Origin: Fimenecus sp045655645
GTDB lineage: Bacteria; Bacillota; Clostridia; Oscillospirales; Acutalibacteraceae
Reading direction: 5' to 3'
Length of the DNA stretch: 64,000 nt
Assembly (NCBI GenBank): GCA_045655645.1
Contig: JAZOPS010000020.1
Location: 22,443-86,442 of the forward strand
In this document: piece by piece, positions 17,212-25,834 of the stretch
How the letters are laid out: each line of letters starts with the position of its first letter
How positions within the stretch are numbered: the stretch's first letter is position 1
Made by a program: the position numbers and the translations under genes
The notes under the pieces: generated by a model
Database searches by the model: none
What the model saw: only the letters and a program-made list of their open reading frames with translations
Told to the model about the DNA's origin: nothing

Positions 17212-18810
17212 TTGGATATTCAGGCGATAAAAAACACAATTGAAAACGGCAATGCAGTTTTGGGCATTGAAATGGGTTCAACCCGAATTAAAGCCGTTTT
17301 GATTGATGAAAAACATAACCCTATTGCATCAGGCTCTCACGGTTGGGAAAATCGTTTTGAGAACGGTGTTTGGACATATCATTTGGACGATGTCTGGACA
17401 GGCCTTCAGGATGCTTATAAAAATCTTAAAGCAGATGTAGAAGGAAAATATTGTGTAAAACTTACCAAGTTCAAAGCAATGGGCTTTTCTGCAATGATGC
17501 ACGGTTATCTTCCGTTCGATAAAGATGGAAATCAACTTGCTGAATTCAGAACATGGAGAAATACAATAACTGAAAAGGCTTCAGCAGAACTCACAGAACT
17601 TTTCAATTTTAACATTCCACAGAGATGGAGTATAGCTCATCTCTATCAGGCTATGCTCAATAAGGAATACCATCTTCCTAATATTGATTTCCTTACAACC
17701 CTTGAAGGCTACGTTCATTGGATGCTCACAGGTGAGAAGGTAATCGGTATCGGTGAAGCAGCAGGCATGTTCCCAATTGATAGCACAAAAAATTGTTATG
17801 ACGAAAAAATGGTTGAACAGTTTGATGCTTTAGTTAAGGAAAAGGGTTATTCATTTGAATTGCTCGACATTCTTCCTAAAATCTTACTTGCAGGTGATAA
17901 TGCAGGAACACTTACAAAAGATGGAGCATTACTTCTTGACCCAACAGGTGAATTAGAAGATGGTTGCCCACTTTGCCCACCAGAAGGTGATGCAGGTACA
18001 GGTATGGTTGCAACAAATAGTGTTGCAGCAAAAACAGGCAACATTTCTGCGGGTACATCAATTTTTGGTATGATTGTCCTCGATAAAGCACTTTCAGATG
18101 TTTATACAGAAATTGATATGGTTACAACTCCAACAGGTAAACCTGTTGCTATGGTGCATTGTAACACTTGTACATCCGACCTTGATGCTTATGTAAAACT
18201 TTTTGCAGAAGTTTTAGCAAACAGTGGTGTGGAGGTTAACAAACCTGCACTTTACGATATGCTTTATGCTCAAGCCCTTAAAGGTGATGCAGATTGTAAC
18301 GGTATTATCAGTTTTAACTATTATTCAGGTGAGCCTGTAACAGATACTGCAGAAGGCAGACCATTACTCGTTAGAATGCCTGATACAAAATTCACTCTCG
18401 CAAACTTTATGAGAGCACAACTCTATGGCACAATGGCAACATTACGCCTTGGTATGAATATTCTTTTTGATAAAGAAAATGTTCAGATTGAAAAACTTTT
18501 AGGTCATGGTGGTCTTTTCAAGACTCCAGTTGTTGGTCAAAAACTTATGGCAGGTGCTCTTAATACTCCTGTTGCAGTTATGGAAACAGCAGGTGAGGGT
18601 GGTGCATGGGGTATTGCACTTCTTGCAGCATATATGGCAAATAAAGAAAATGAAGCGCTTGAAGATTACCTTGAAAATAAAGTTTTTGCAGAGTATAAAG
18701 CAAGTGTAATTGAGCCTGACAAGGCAGATGTTGAAGGTTTTAATGAATATATTAAGAGATATGAGTCAGCAGTTGCAGTTGAAAAGGCAGCAATTGATGT
18801 TCTTAAATAA
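17212..18810 (+). CDS. araB: FGGY-family sugar kinase, probable L-ribulokinase
   Basis: 532 residues from TTG 17212, which sits 9 bases after AAGGAG; another TTG at 17203 abuts that motif. GIEMGSTRIKAVLID is the N-terminal phosphate-binding strand and KTGNISAGTSIFGMIVL the FGGY ATP-binding region. It phosphorylates a pentulose in the cytoplasm. Because araA and araD follow immediately (14- and 10-base gaps), the substrate is very likely L-ribulose. The sequence belongs to the FGGY kinases that replace classical AraB in Clostridia. Confidence 0.87.
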   Translation: MDIQAIKNTIENGNAVLGIEMGSTRIKAVLIDEKHNPIASGSHGWENRFENGVWTYHLDDVWTGLQDAYKNLKADVEGKYCVKLTKFKAMGFSAMMHGYLPFDKDGNQLAEFRTWRNTITEKASAELTELFNFNIPQRWSIAHLYQAMLNKEYHLPNIDFLTTLEGYVHWMLTGEKVIGIGEAAGMFPIDSTKNCYDEKMVEQFDALVKEKGYSFELLDILPKILLAGDNAGTLTKDGALLLDPTGELEDGCPLCPPEGDAGTGMVATNSVAAKTGNISAGTSIFGMIVLDKALSDVYTEIDMVTTPTGKPVAMVHCNTCTSDLDAYVKLFAEVLANSGVEVNKPALYDMLYAQALKGDADCNGIISFNYYSGEPVTDTAEGRPLLVRMPDTKFTLANFMRAQLYGTMATLRLGMNILFDKENVQIEKLLGHGGLFKTPVVGQKLMAGALNTPVAVMETAGEGGAWGIALLAAYMANKENEALEDYLENKVFAEYKASVIEPDKADVEGFNEYIKRYESAVAVEKAAIDVLK

Positions 18811-18824
18811 AGGAGAAAAATATT

Positions 18825-20303
18825 ATGAGTCTTAAAAATTATGAATTTTGGTTTGTAGTTGGCAGTCAGTTCCTTTATGGTCCTGAAGTTTTAGAAACAG
18901 TTGCATCTCGTGCACAGGAAATGGTTGATGAACTTAATGCATCAGGTTCACTTCCATGCAAAGTTGTTTATAAAGTAACTGCAAAAACAAACAAGGAAAT
19001 CACAGATGTTGTAAGAGAAGCAAATTACGATAAAAAGTGTGCAGGTATCATTACTTGGTGTCATACATTTAGCCCATCAAAAATGTGGATTAACGGTTTT
19101 GTAGATTTACAGAAACCATACTGTCACCTTGCAACACAGTATAATACAGAAATTCCTAACGACGAAATCGATATGGACTTTATGAACCTTAACCAAGCTG
19201 CTCATGGTGACCGTGAACACGGATTTATCGCAGCAAGACTTCGTATGCCACGCAAGGTTATCGCAGGCCATTGGACAAAGGATTCAGTGCGCACTCGTCT
19301 TGGCGATTGGATGCGTTCAGCAGTTGGTGTTGCAGTAAGTAAAGAACTTAAAGTAATGCGTTTTGGCGACAATATGCGTGAAGTTGCAGTTACTGAAGGC
19401 GATAAGGTGGAAGTTCAGGCAAAACTCGGTTGGCAGGTTAACACTTGGGCAGTTGGCGATCTTGTAAAGATTATGAATGAAGTAACTGACGCTGAAATTG
19501 ATGCTCTTATGGATGTTTACAAGGCAGAATATGACTTTGCAACTGATAATGTTGAAGCAATCCGTTATCAGGCTCGCGAAGAAATCGCAATGAAAAAAAT
19601 GCTTGACAGCGAAGGTTGTATGGCATTCTCAAACACATTCCAAGACCTTTATGGTATGGAACAACTTCCAGGTCTTGCAAGTCAGCATTTGATGGCACAG
19701 GGCTATGGCTACGGTGGTGAAGGTGACTGGAAAGTTGCTGCTATGACTGCGATTATGAAAGCAATGTCAGAAGGTAAAAACGGTGGTACAGGCTTTATGG
19801 AAGACTATACATACCATCTTGTTGAAGGTGAAGAATATAGCCTTGGCGCTCACATGCTTGAAGTTTGTCCATCAATGGCAGCTGATAGACCAAGAATTGA
19901 AACTCATCACCTTGGAATCGGTATGAACGAAAAAGACCCTGCAAGACTTGTTTTTGAAGGTAAAGCAGGTAGTGCTATCGTTGTATCTCTTGTTGATATG
20001 GGTGGTCGTGTTCGTCTTATCTGTCAAGATATCGAATGTGTTAAACCGATTATGGAAATGCCAAATCTCCCTGTTGCTCGCGTAATGTGGAGAGCGATGC
20101 CTTCCCTTGAAACAGGTATCGAATGCTGGATTACAGCAGGTGGTGCTCATCATACAGTACTCAGCTATGATGTTACAGCAGAACAGATGAAAGATTGGGC
20201 AAATATGATGGACATCGAATTTGTTCATATCAATAAAGATACAACAGTTGCAGGTCTCGAAAAAGACTTATTCCTTGCTGACCTTGCATGGAAGTTGAAA
20301 TAA
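18825..20303 (+). CDS. araA: L-arabinose isomerase
   Basis: 492 residues, the normal size. The N-terminus FWFVVGSQFLYGPEVL and internal WCHTFSPSKMWI, MDFMNLNQAAHGDREHGF and AGGAHHTVLSYD are characteristic of AraA. It interconverts L-arabinose and L-ribulose with a divalent metal. It follows the kinase with AAAGGAG as its ribosome binding site and precedes araD. Confidence 0.97.
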   Translation: MSLKNYEFWFVVGSQFLYGPEVLETVASRAQEMVDELNASGSLPCKVVYKVTAKTNKEITDVVREANYDKKCAGIITWCHTFSPSKMWINGFVDLQKPYCHLATQYNTEIPNDEIDMDFMNLNQAAHGDREHGFIAARLRMPRKVIAGHWTKDSVRTRLGDWMRSAVGVAVSKELKVMRFGDNMREVAVTEGDKVEVQAKLGWQVNTWAVGDLVKIMNEVTDAEIDALMDVYKAEYDFATDNVEAIRYQAREEIAMKKMLDSEGCMAFSNTFQDLYGMEQLPGLASQHLMAQGYGYGGEGDWKVAAMTAIMKAMSEGKNGGTGFMEDYTYHLVEGEEYSLGAHMLEVCPSMAADRPRIETHHLGIGMNEKDPARLVFEGKAGSAIVVSLVDMGGRVRLICQDIECVKPIMEMPNLPVARVMWRAMPSLETGIECWITAGGAHHTVLSYDVTAEQMKDWANMMDIEFVHINKDTTVAGLEKDLFLADLAWKLK

Positions 20304-20313
20304 GGAGTAACCT

Positions 20314-21009
20314 ATGCTTGAACAATTAAAAAAAGAAGTATTTGAGGCAAATATGCTTTTGCCCAAATACGGTCTTATTACATTCACTTGGGGTAATGTT
20401 TCGGGTGTTGACCGTGAAAAAGGATTAATGGTAATCAAGCCATCAGGTGTTGAATACGACACAATGAAAGCAGAAGATATGGTTGTTGTTGACCTTAAAA
20501 CCGGTAAAAAGGTTGAGGGTGAATTAAATCCATCTTCTGATACTGATACTCATGTGGCACTTTACAATGCGTTCCCTGATATTAAAGGTGTTGTTCACAC
20601 TCATTCTCGTTGGGCAACAACATTTGCACAGGCTGGCATGGGAATCCCTGCACTTGGTACTACTCACGGTGATTATTTCTACGGTGAAATTCCTTGTACA
20701 CGCAAAATGACACCGGTCGAAATCGGTGGCAAATATGAACTTGAAACGGGTAATGTAATTATTGAAACCTTTAATGATAAAGAGCCAAATGACATTCCCG
20801 CAGTGCTCGTTCATAGTCATGGTCCATTCACTTGGGGTACTGACCCGTACAATGCAGTTCACAATGCAGTTGTTTTGGAAGAACTTGCATTTATGGCATG
20901 GCACAATATTATGATGAATCCACAGATTAAACCAATGCAGCAAGAACTTTTAGACAAGCATTATCTCCGTAAACATGGTGCCAATGCTTATTATGGTCAA
21001 AAGAAATAA
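20314..21009 (+). CDS. araD: L-ribulose-5-phosphate 4-epimerase
   Basis: 231 residues, a class II aldolase-like epimerase. Zinc ligands are visible in VVHTHSRWATTFAQAG and VHSHGPFTWG. TWGNVSG and KPSGVEYD form the substrate site. It yields D-xylulose 5-phosphate for the pentose phosphate pathway, completing the three-step arabinose route encoded here. It starts 10 bases after araA with AAGGAG. Confidence 0.96.
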   Translation: MLEQLKKEVFEANMLLPKYGLITFTWGNVSGVDREKGLMVIKPSGVEYDTMKAEDMVVVDLKTGKKVEGELNPSSDTDTHVALYNAFPDIKGVVHTHSRWATTFAQAGMGIPALGTTHGDYFYGEIPCTRKMTPVEIGGKYELETGNVIIETFNDKEPNDIPAVLVHSHGPFTWGTDPYNAVHNAVVLEELAFMAWHNIMMNPQIKPMQQELLDKHYLRKHGANAYYGQKK

Positions 21010-21032
21010 TTTTTAGAAAAGAAGGATATAAA

Positions 21033-21524
21033 ATGAGTAAAGTAAAAAATGATGCAAAAATCAAAAACCCATTGATTGTGGCAGTTCGTGAACAACTTGA
21101 GCACCGTGCATACTGGCTTTATCTTCTTTGTGATGAAGCAGGCAAACGTGGTCTTGATTGGTGGGATTTCGGTAGCGCAGCAATCAAGCGTTGTGGACTT
21201 ACACATGGTGAAAACCTTGTGAAAAAAGGCAAAACAGATAGTCTTATTGGCCTTCGCAAAACTCTTTTCACAAAACCTGCACAGATGGTTTTTGAAATGA
21301 AAATTCTTGAAAGCACAGATGATAAACTTTCAATCGATTTCCACTATTGTCCACTTGTAAAAGCGTGGCAAAAAGCAGGTTGCACAGATGAAGAAATCGC
21401 AACTCTTTGTGATATCGCAATGTGTGGTGACCACGGAATCGGTGAACAATATGGTGCAGTTCTTGACTTACCAAAATGTATCGCAAAAGGTGACGATATT
21501 TGCTCACTTCGTTACCACAAATAA
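21033..21524 (+). CDS. L-2-amino-thiazoline-4-carboxylate hydrolase-like protein
   Basis: 163 residues. KCGLTHG-like and HYCPLVKAWQ segments, followed by CDIAMCGDHGIG, resemble the ATC hydrolase-like family (Pfam L-2-amino-thiazoline-4-carboxylic acid hydrolase), known from L-cysteine synthesis in Pseudomonas but widespread and uncharacterised in gut Clostridia. The conserved Cys and His residues suggest an enzyme. It is the last gene before the operon terminator, 23 bases after araD with GAAGGA, so it is probably made together with the arabinose enzymes. Its role there is unknown. Confidence 0.7.
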   Translation: MSKVKNDAKIKNPLIVAVREQLEHRAYWLYLLCDEAGKRGLDWWDFGSAAIKRCGLTHGENLVKKGKTDSLIGLRKTLFTKPAQMVFEMKILESTDDKLSIDFHYCPLVKAWQKAGCTDEEIATLCDIAMCGDHGIGEQYGAVLDLPKCIAKGDDICSLRYHK

Positions 21525-21539
21525 TTACATAAAAAATTA

Positions 21540-21571
21540 ATGGGTATTCCGTTTTGGAATACCCATTTTTT
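21540..21571. terminator. Bidirectional terminator between the ara operon and the SLC13 gene
   Basis: 11-bp stem ATGGGTATTCC / GGAATACCCAT with a GTTTT loop. T runs lie on the + side, and A runs on the left (AAAAAATTA) give T runs for the minus strand. It serves both converging genes. Confidence 0.92.
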
Positions 21572-22678
21572 CTATTTTATTATCAGCCAAAGAACTAAAT
21601 TCAAGATTAAAAATAGAATATTAACAATTGTAAAAACCAATATGTATTTTCCAGTTTTAACATTCTCTTTAGCAATGAATTTAAATGAAATCAAGCTTGC
21701 CATTGATGCTATTAATGTACCAAGTCCACCAAGATTAACGCCAATCAGCAAATCATGTGCATTTTCAGTAAACTTTGAAAGTAGAATAGCAGCAGGAACA
21801 TTTGAGAAAACCTGACTAGAAGCAATTGAAACTAAAACTTCATTTCCACTTACAATACTTTTTAAAAAGTCGCTTATTATTTTGATTTCCCCAAGATTTC
21901 CAATAAAAATAAACAAGAAAATAAAAGTGAAAAGTAAGCTATAATCAACTTTTAAAAGTACTTTATGGTCAAAAATTAATATTGAAATTAAAGTTAATAA
22001 AACAGTAATTTCAAAAGGAATTACTCGGAAAACCGTTAATAATGAAACAATAAAAATCAGCGAATAAACAATTATATGTAATTTAGAAAATTCAGTTTTG
22101 TTATCATTGAATTGAGTTTCCATTTTGCCTTTGCCGTTGAAAAGACAACATATAATAATAAGTGAAAATGACAATAAAGCATAGGGGAGAATGGTACTGA
22201 TAAAATTACCAAGACTCATATTAAAAGCCGAGAATAAATATAAATTTTGTGGATTGCCGATAGGAGTCAACATACTACCTAAATTTGCTGCAACAGTTTC
22301 AATAGTCACAATCCAGATAAGTTTATTCATTTTATCCGATAACTTTAATGCCGTGATAGTGAAAGGCACAAATGTAATAAGTGCCACATCATTTGTAATA
22401 AACATTGACGAGAAAAAGCAAAGCAACCCTAGAATAAGAGATAAACCATTAACACTTTTGATTTTTGAAAGCATCTTTTCTGCAATAAACTTGAAAATTC
22501 CAAGTTTATTAAAACCAGCCATAACACACATTAGACAAAACAATAATCCCAAAGTGCGAAAATCAATATAATTAAAATATTCTCTACTTGGTATAACAAA
22601 AAATGCTGAAACTATTGCTAAAATAAAAGATAACATTAGAACAATTTCATTTTTTATAAATATTTTAAACTTTGTCAT
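21572..22678 (-). CDS. SLC13/ArsB-type anion permease
   Basis: 368 residues with about ten hydrophobic segments. MFITNDVALITFVPFTI and PIGNPQNLYLFSAF are typical helix-hairpin signatures of the ion transporter superfamily that includes SLC13 and ArsB members. It presumably moves an organic or inorganic anion, but the substrate is not predictable. It is monocistronic, convergent with the arabinose operon, and has a promoter at 22700-22727. An inverted repeat overlaps its ribosome binding site (22681-22701). Confidence 0.72.
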   Translation of the reverse strand: MTKFKIFIKNEIVLMLSFILAIVSAFFVIPSREYFNYIDFRTLGLLFCLMCVMAGFNKLGIFKFIAEKMLSKIKSVNGLSLILGLLCFFSSMFITNDVALITFVPFTITALKLSDKMNKLIWIVTIETVAANLGSMLTPIGNPQNLYLFSAFNMSLGNFISTILPYALLSFSLIIICCLFNGKGKMETQFNDNKTEFSKLHIIVYSLIFIVSLLTVFRVIPFEITVLLTLISILIFDHKVLLKVDYSLLFTFIFLFIFIGNLGEIKIISDFLKSIVSGNEVLVSIASSQVFSNVPAAILLSKFTENAHDLLIGVNLGGLGTLIASMASLISFKFIAKENVKTGKYILVFTIVNILFLILNLVLWLIIK

Positions 22679-22699
22679 TTATATCACCACTTCCGTGAT

Positions 22700-22727
22700 A
22701 TTATAACACTATTGTATCAAAAATCAA
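22700..22727 (-). promoter_or_regulatory. Sigma-A promoter of the SLC13-like gene
   Basis: Read on the minus strand: TTGATT (22727-22722), 16-base spacer, TATAAT (22705-22700). Confidence 0.7.
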
Positions 22728-22740
22728 GTAATGGCTATTG

Positions 22741-22769
22741 TTGACAAAGAAATGCTCAAATGGTAAAAT
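22741..22769 (+). promoter_or_regulatory. Sigma-A promoter of tRNA-Ser
   Basis: Consensus TTGACA (22741-22746), 17-base spacer, TAAAAT (22764-22769). The -10 box ends 14 bases before the mature tRNA. Confidence 0.85.
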
Positions 22770-22783
22770 ATTAGGGTTAGTAT

Positions 22784-22875
22784 GGAGATGTACCCAAGTG
22801 GTTGAAGGGTCCGCACTCGAAATGCGGTAGGTCGTGAATAGCGGCGCAAGAGTTCAAATCTCTTCATCTCCGCCA
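22784..22875 (+). tRNA. tRNA-Ser(CGA)
   Basis: Acceptor GGAGATG pairs with CATCTCC, discriminator G, encoded CCA at 22873-22875. The anticodon stem CCGCA/TGCGG encloses loop CTCGAAA, giving anticodon CGA, which reads UCG. The long variable arm and GTTCAAATC T-loop fit a class II serine tRNA. No terminator separates it from the peptidase gene 26 bases downstream, so the M20 transcript may be processed from a joint RNA. Confidence 0.97.
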
Positions 22876-22901
22876 GATTTTTATATTATTAGAGGGTTGT
22901 T

Positions 22902-24224
22902 ATGAACGAGAATCGCAATCTTGCTTATGCAAAAGTTTTATCACAATTAATTCAAAAGGAAACAGTTTCAGCTTATGGTCAGACTGATTTGACAAAGTTC
23001 TATGAGTTCCATAAGTTGCTTGAAGGTTTCTTTCCAAAGTTTTTTGAAAAGGCTGAAAAAGAAGAATTTAAGGGTAGTTTACTGTTTAAATTAAAAGGTA
23101 CAGATTCGTCAAAAAATCCTTTGCTTTTTATGAGTCATCACGATGTTGTTGAAGCACCGGGAGAATGGAAGTATCCAGCTTTTTCAGGTGAGATTGCCGA
23201 AGGAAAGATTTGGGGTAGAGGAACACTTGATACAAAAGGTAATCTCTTCGCAATTCTTCAGGCTGCAGAAGAACTTTTAAATGATGGTTTTGTTCCAACA
23301 CGAGACATTTATTTCTTGACAACACGAAATGAAGAAACGAATGGCGATGGCGCTAACGAAATCAGTAACACGTTAAAAGAACGTGGAATTCATCTTGATA
23401 TGGTGCTTGATGAAGGTGGAATGATTGTCATTGACCCAATCGCAGGCGTAAAAGGCAAATTTGCAATGATTGGTTTGGGTGAAAAAGGTCAGGCAGATTT
23501 GAAATTCACAGCTCGTTCAAAAGGTGGCCACGCTTCAACTCCGGGTAAAAACACTCCACTTGTTCGTCTTGGCAAATTTATGGCAGAAGTTGAAAAATCT
23601 GATATATTTATATCAGAAATGCCTGATGCAATCTATGAAATGTTTAGACGAATGGCGCCTCATATGACAGGATATATGAAAACTGTATTCAGTAATATTA
23701 ATGTTCTTAAAAAGCCTGTGACAAAGCTTTTACCAGCTATTAACAGTACTGCAGGTGCAATGGTTAAAACAACACTTGCTTTCACAATGGCTCAAGGCTC
23801 AAATGGCAGAAACGTTCTTCCACAAGAAGCTTGGGTTGTTGGTAATATGCGTTTTTCTCATCATCAGGGTAGAGAAGCAAGTATCGAAGCTGTAAAACAA
23901 CTTGCAGCTAAATTTGACATTGAAACTGAAGTGTTAGAGCCAGGATTCCCATCACCAATAACTGATTTTAAGGGTGATGCGTTTAAATTAGTTGAAAAAG
24001 CAGTTGAAAATGTATTCCCTGATGTGGTACCTTCACCATACCTTATGACTGCTGCGAGTGATAGCAGATTTTTAAGCAGAGTTTGTGATAATTGTATCCG
24101 TTTTGCACCATTTACAATTACTAATGAGCAAATGGGCAGTGTTCATGGACTTAATGAAAATGTAGATGTAGAAACAATGGCACAAGCAGTTGATTTCTTT
24201 AAATATATCATGCAGGAGGTCTGA
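22902..24224 (+). CDS. M20-family metallopeptidase
   Basis: 440 residues. M20 metal and catalytic motifs are present: LLFMSHHDVVEAP (first metal ligand and catalytic Asp), WGRGTLDTKGN (bridging Asp) and TTRNEETNGDGA (general base and ligand Glu). KGGHASTPG lies in the dimerisation domain. The pattern resembles the carboxypeptidase/PM20D1-like branch more than DapE or ArgE. It should hydrolyse a small peptide or N-acyl amino acid in the cytoplasm. A GGAGGT at its 3' end serves the carrier gene 3 bases downstream, so the pair forms an uptake-and-cleavage unit. Confidence 0.88.
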   Translation: MNENRNLAYAKVLSQLIQKETVSAYGQTDLTKFYEFHKLLEGFFPKFFEKAEKEEFKGSLLFKLKGTDSSKNPLLFMSHHDVVEAPGEWKYPAFSGEIAEGKIWGRGTLDTKGNLFAILQAAEELLNDGFVPTRDIYFLTTRNEETNGDGANEISNTLKERGIHLDMVLDEGGMIVIDPIAGVKGKFAMIGLGEKGQADLKFTARSKGGHASTPGKNTPLVRLGKFMAEVEKSDIFISEMPDAIYEMFRRMAPHMTGYMKTVFSNINVLKKPVTKLLPAINSTAGAMVKTTLAFTMAQGSNGRNVLPQEAWVVGNMRFSHHQGREASIEAVKQLAAKFDIETEVLEPGFPSPITDFKGDAFKLVEKAVENVFPDVVPSPYLMTAASDSRFLSRVCDNCIRFAPFTITNEQMGSVHGLNENVDVETMAQAVDFFKYIMQEV

Positions 24225-24227
24225 TTT

Positions 24228-25634
24228 GTGGAAAATGAAAAAAGCACAGGGTTAAATATCGGTGTCAAATCATTCATTACTGCAATTGTTGTTGTCTTGG
24301 TGCTTATGGTATTGACTTATGGATTAACATTTGTTATTCCTGGTGGTGAATATGCAAGATTGCCTGATGCAAATGGTAATATGATAATTGACTCATCATC
24401 TGAATTCACCTATGTTGAAGGTGGAATGCCATTCTGGAAATGGCTTTTGTCACCGGTATTAGTGCTTGGTGCAGATGGTGGGGGAATGATGATTGCCATT
24501 ATTGTTTTCCTTTTAGTAATCGGTGGTATTTTCAACAGTCTTGAAAAATGCGGACTGATGAAATATATGTTGCAGAAAATTGTTAAGCGCTTTGCCAATG
24601 CAAGATACAAATTGATGGCAATTCTCAGTTTCTTTTTTATGGCGATGGGCGCTTTGATAGGCTCTTTTGAAGAGTGTGTACCAATGGTACCGATTGTGGT
24701 TGCACTTGCAATCAATCTTGGTTGGGACGCAGTTACAGGTATGGGTATGAGCCTTTTGGCTGTTGGCTGTGGATTTGCTGCAGGTGTTTGCAATCCTTTT
24801 ACTGTTGGCGTTGCACAAAGTCTTGCTAATTTACCAATGTTTTCAGGTGCGTGGCTTCGTCTTTTAAGCTTTGCTTTGATTTATGCACTCTTAATCACAT
24901 TCTTAACTAATCACGCAAAGAAGATTGATAAATTTGATGGCTCTTCTGCATTAAATCAAGGCTTTATTGAAGATGCAAAAATGAATTCTGCTCTTAAATG
25001 GTTTGCAGGAATTGTAGGCGCAGGCATTCTTATTGTTTTAAGCTCAGGTTTTATTACAGCATTGCAAGATTATACAATGATAATCGTTGCTGTGATGTTT
25101 TTGGTTGCAGGAATAACAGCAACATTGCTTTCAGGTATGAAAGGCAAAGAATTAGGTAGCGGTTTCTTAAAAGGTATCGTTACAATTTTGCCAGCAGTGT
25201 TCCTTATAATGATGGCAGGGTCAATTAAATATACTCTTACAGAAGCGCATATTCTTGACACCATCTTGCATTTAGCAGTATCAATGGTAAATGACTTGCC
25301 CAAATGGGTTGTAATCCTGTTTATTTATTTGCTCGTGTTGGTTATGAATTTCTTTATCAGTTCAGGTTCAGCAAAAGCTTTTTTATTGATGCCACTTATC
25401 GTACCACTTGCTCAGATGTTCGGTATCAGTCCACAACTCTGTGTTGTTGCTTTTGCATTTGGCGATGGCTTTTCAAATGTGTTTTATCCAACTAATGCAG
25501 CGTTGCTAATTTCATTGGGACTCGCTGATATGAGTTACGGCAAATGGGTAAAATATTCTTGGAAATTCCAAATGCTCAATTTACTACTCACAAGTGGTTT
25601 ATTATTATTTGGTTTAGCAGTTGGGTATTGTTAA
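24228..25634 (+). CDS. YfcC/DcuC-family membrane carrier
   Basis: 468 residues from a GTG start right after GGAGGT. There are about twelve hydrophobic segments. FVIPGGEYARL near the N-terminus, GSFEECVPMVPI and FISSGSAKAFLLMPLIVPLAQ are hallmarks of the YfcC family, related to the C4-dicarboxylate carrier DcuC. Members move amino acids, peptides or related anions; context suggests it imports the substrate of the M20 enzyme upstream. The operon ends at the terminator just downstream. Confidence 0.83.
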   Translation: MENEKSTGLNIGVKSFITAIVVVLVLMVLTYGLTFVIPGGEYARLPDANGNMIIDSSSEFTYVEGGMPFWKWLLSPVLVLGADGGGMMIAIIVFLLVIGGIFNSLEKCGLMKYMLQKIVKRFANARYKLMAILSFFFMAMGALIGSFEECVPMVPIVVALAINLGWDAVTGMGMSLLAVGCGFAAGVCNPFTVGVAQSLANLPMFSGAWLRLLSFALIYALLITFLTNHAKKIDKFDGSSALNQGFIEDAKMNSALKWFAGIVGAGILIVLSSGFITALQDYTMIIVAVMFLVAGITATLLSGMKGKELGSGFLKGIVTILPAVFLIMMAGSIKYTLTEAHILDTILHLAVSMVNDLPKWVVILFIYLLVLVMNFFISSGSAKAFLLMPLIVPLAQMFGISPQLCVVAFAFGDGFSNVFYPTNAALLISLGLADMSYGKWVKYSWKFQMLNLLLTSGLLLFGLAVGYC

Positions 25635-25655
25635 AAATTACATATTTTAGATATA

Positions 25656-25691
25656 AACAGCAGTATTTAATATACTGCTGTTTTCTTTTTT
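25656..25691 (+). terminator. Intrinsic terminator after the M20/YfcC pair
   Basis: 11-bp stem AACAGCAGTAT / ATACTGCTGTT, 5-base loop, followed by TTCTTTTTT. Confidence 0.9.
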
Positions 25692-25742
25692 GTTCCATAA
25701 TCAACACATTATTGCTTGTGTGAGCATTTTAGACAAGAAATA

Positions 25743-25771
25743 TTGAAAATTTTGTTTGTTTTTGATATAAT
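25743..25771 (+). promoter_or_regulatory. Sigma-A promoter of the subtilase gene
   Basis: TTGAAA (25743-25748), 17-base spacer, TATAAT (25766-25771). The leader to the start codon is about 57 bases. Confidence 0.8.
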
Positions 25772-25834
25772 TATTAAATAATTCGTGAATGTTCCGAAAC
25801 TTTTGTAAATATATCTGTGTGGAGGTGTGTAAAA

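Noticed and set aside
22191..22571. Long + strand open frame inside the SLC13-like gene
   Set aside because: The minus-strand frame has coherent membrane helices and transporter motifs; the + frame has no ribosome site.
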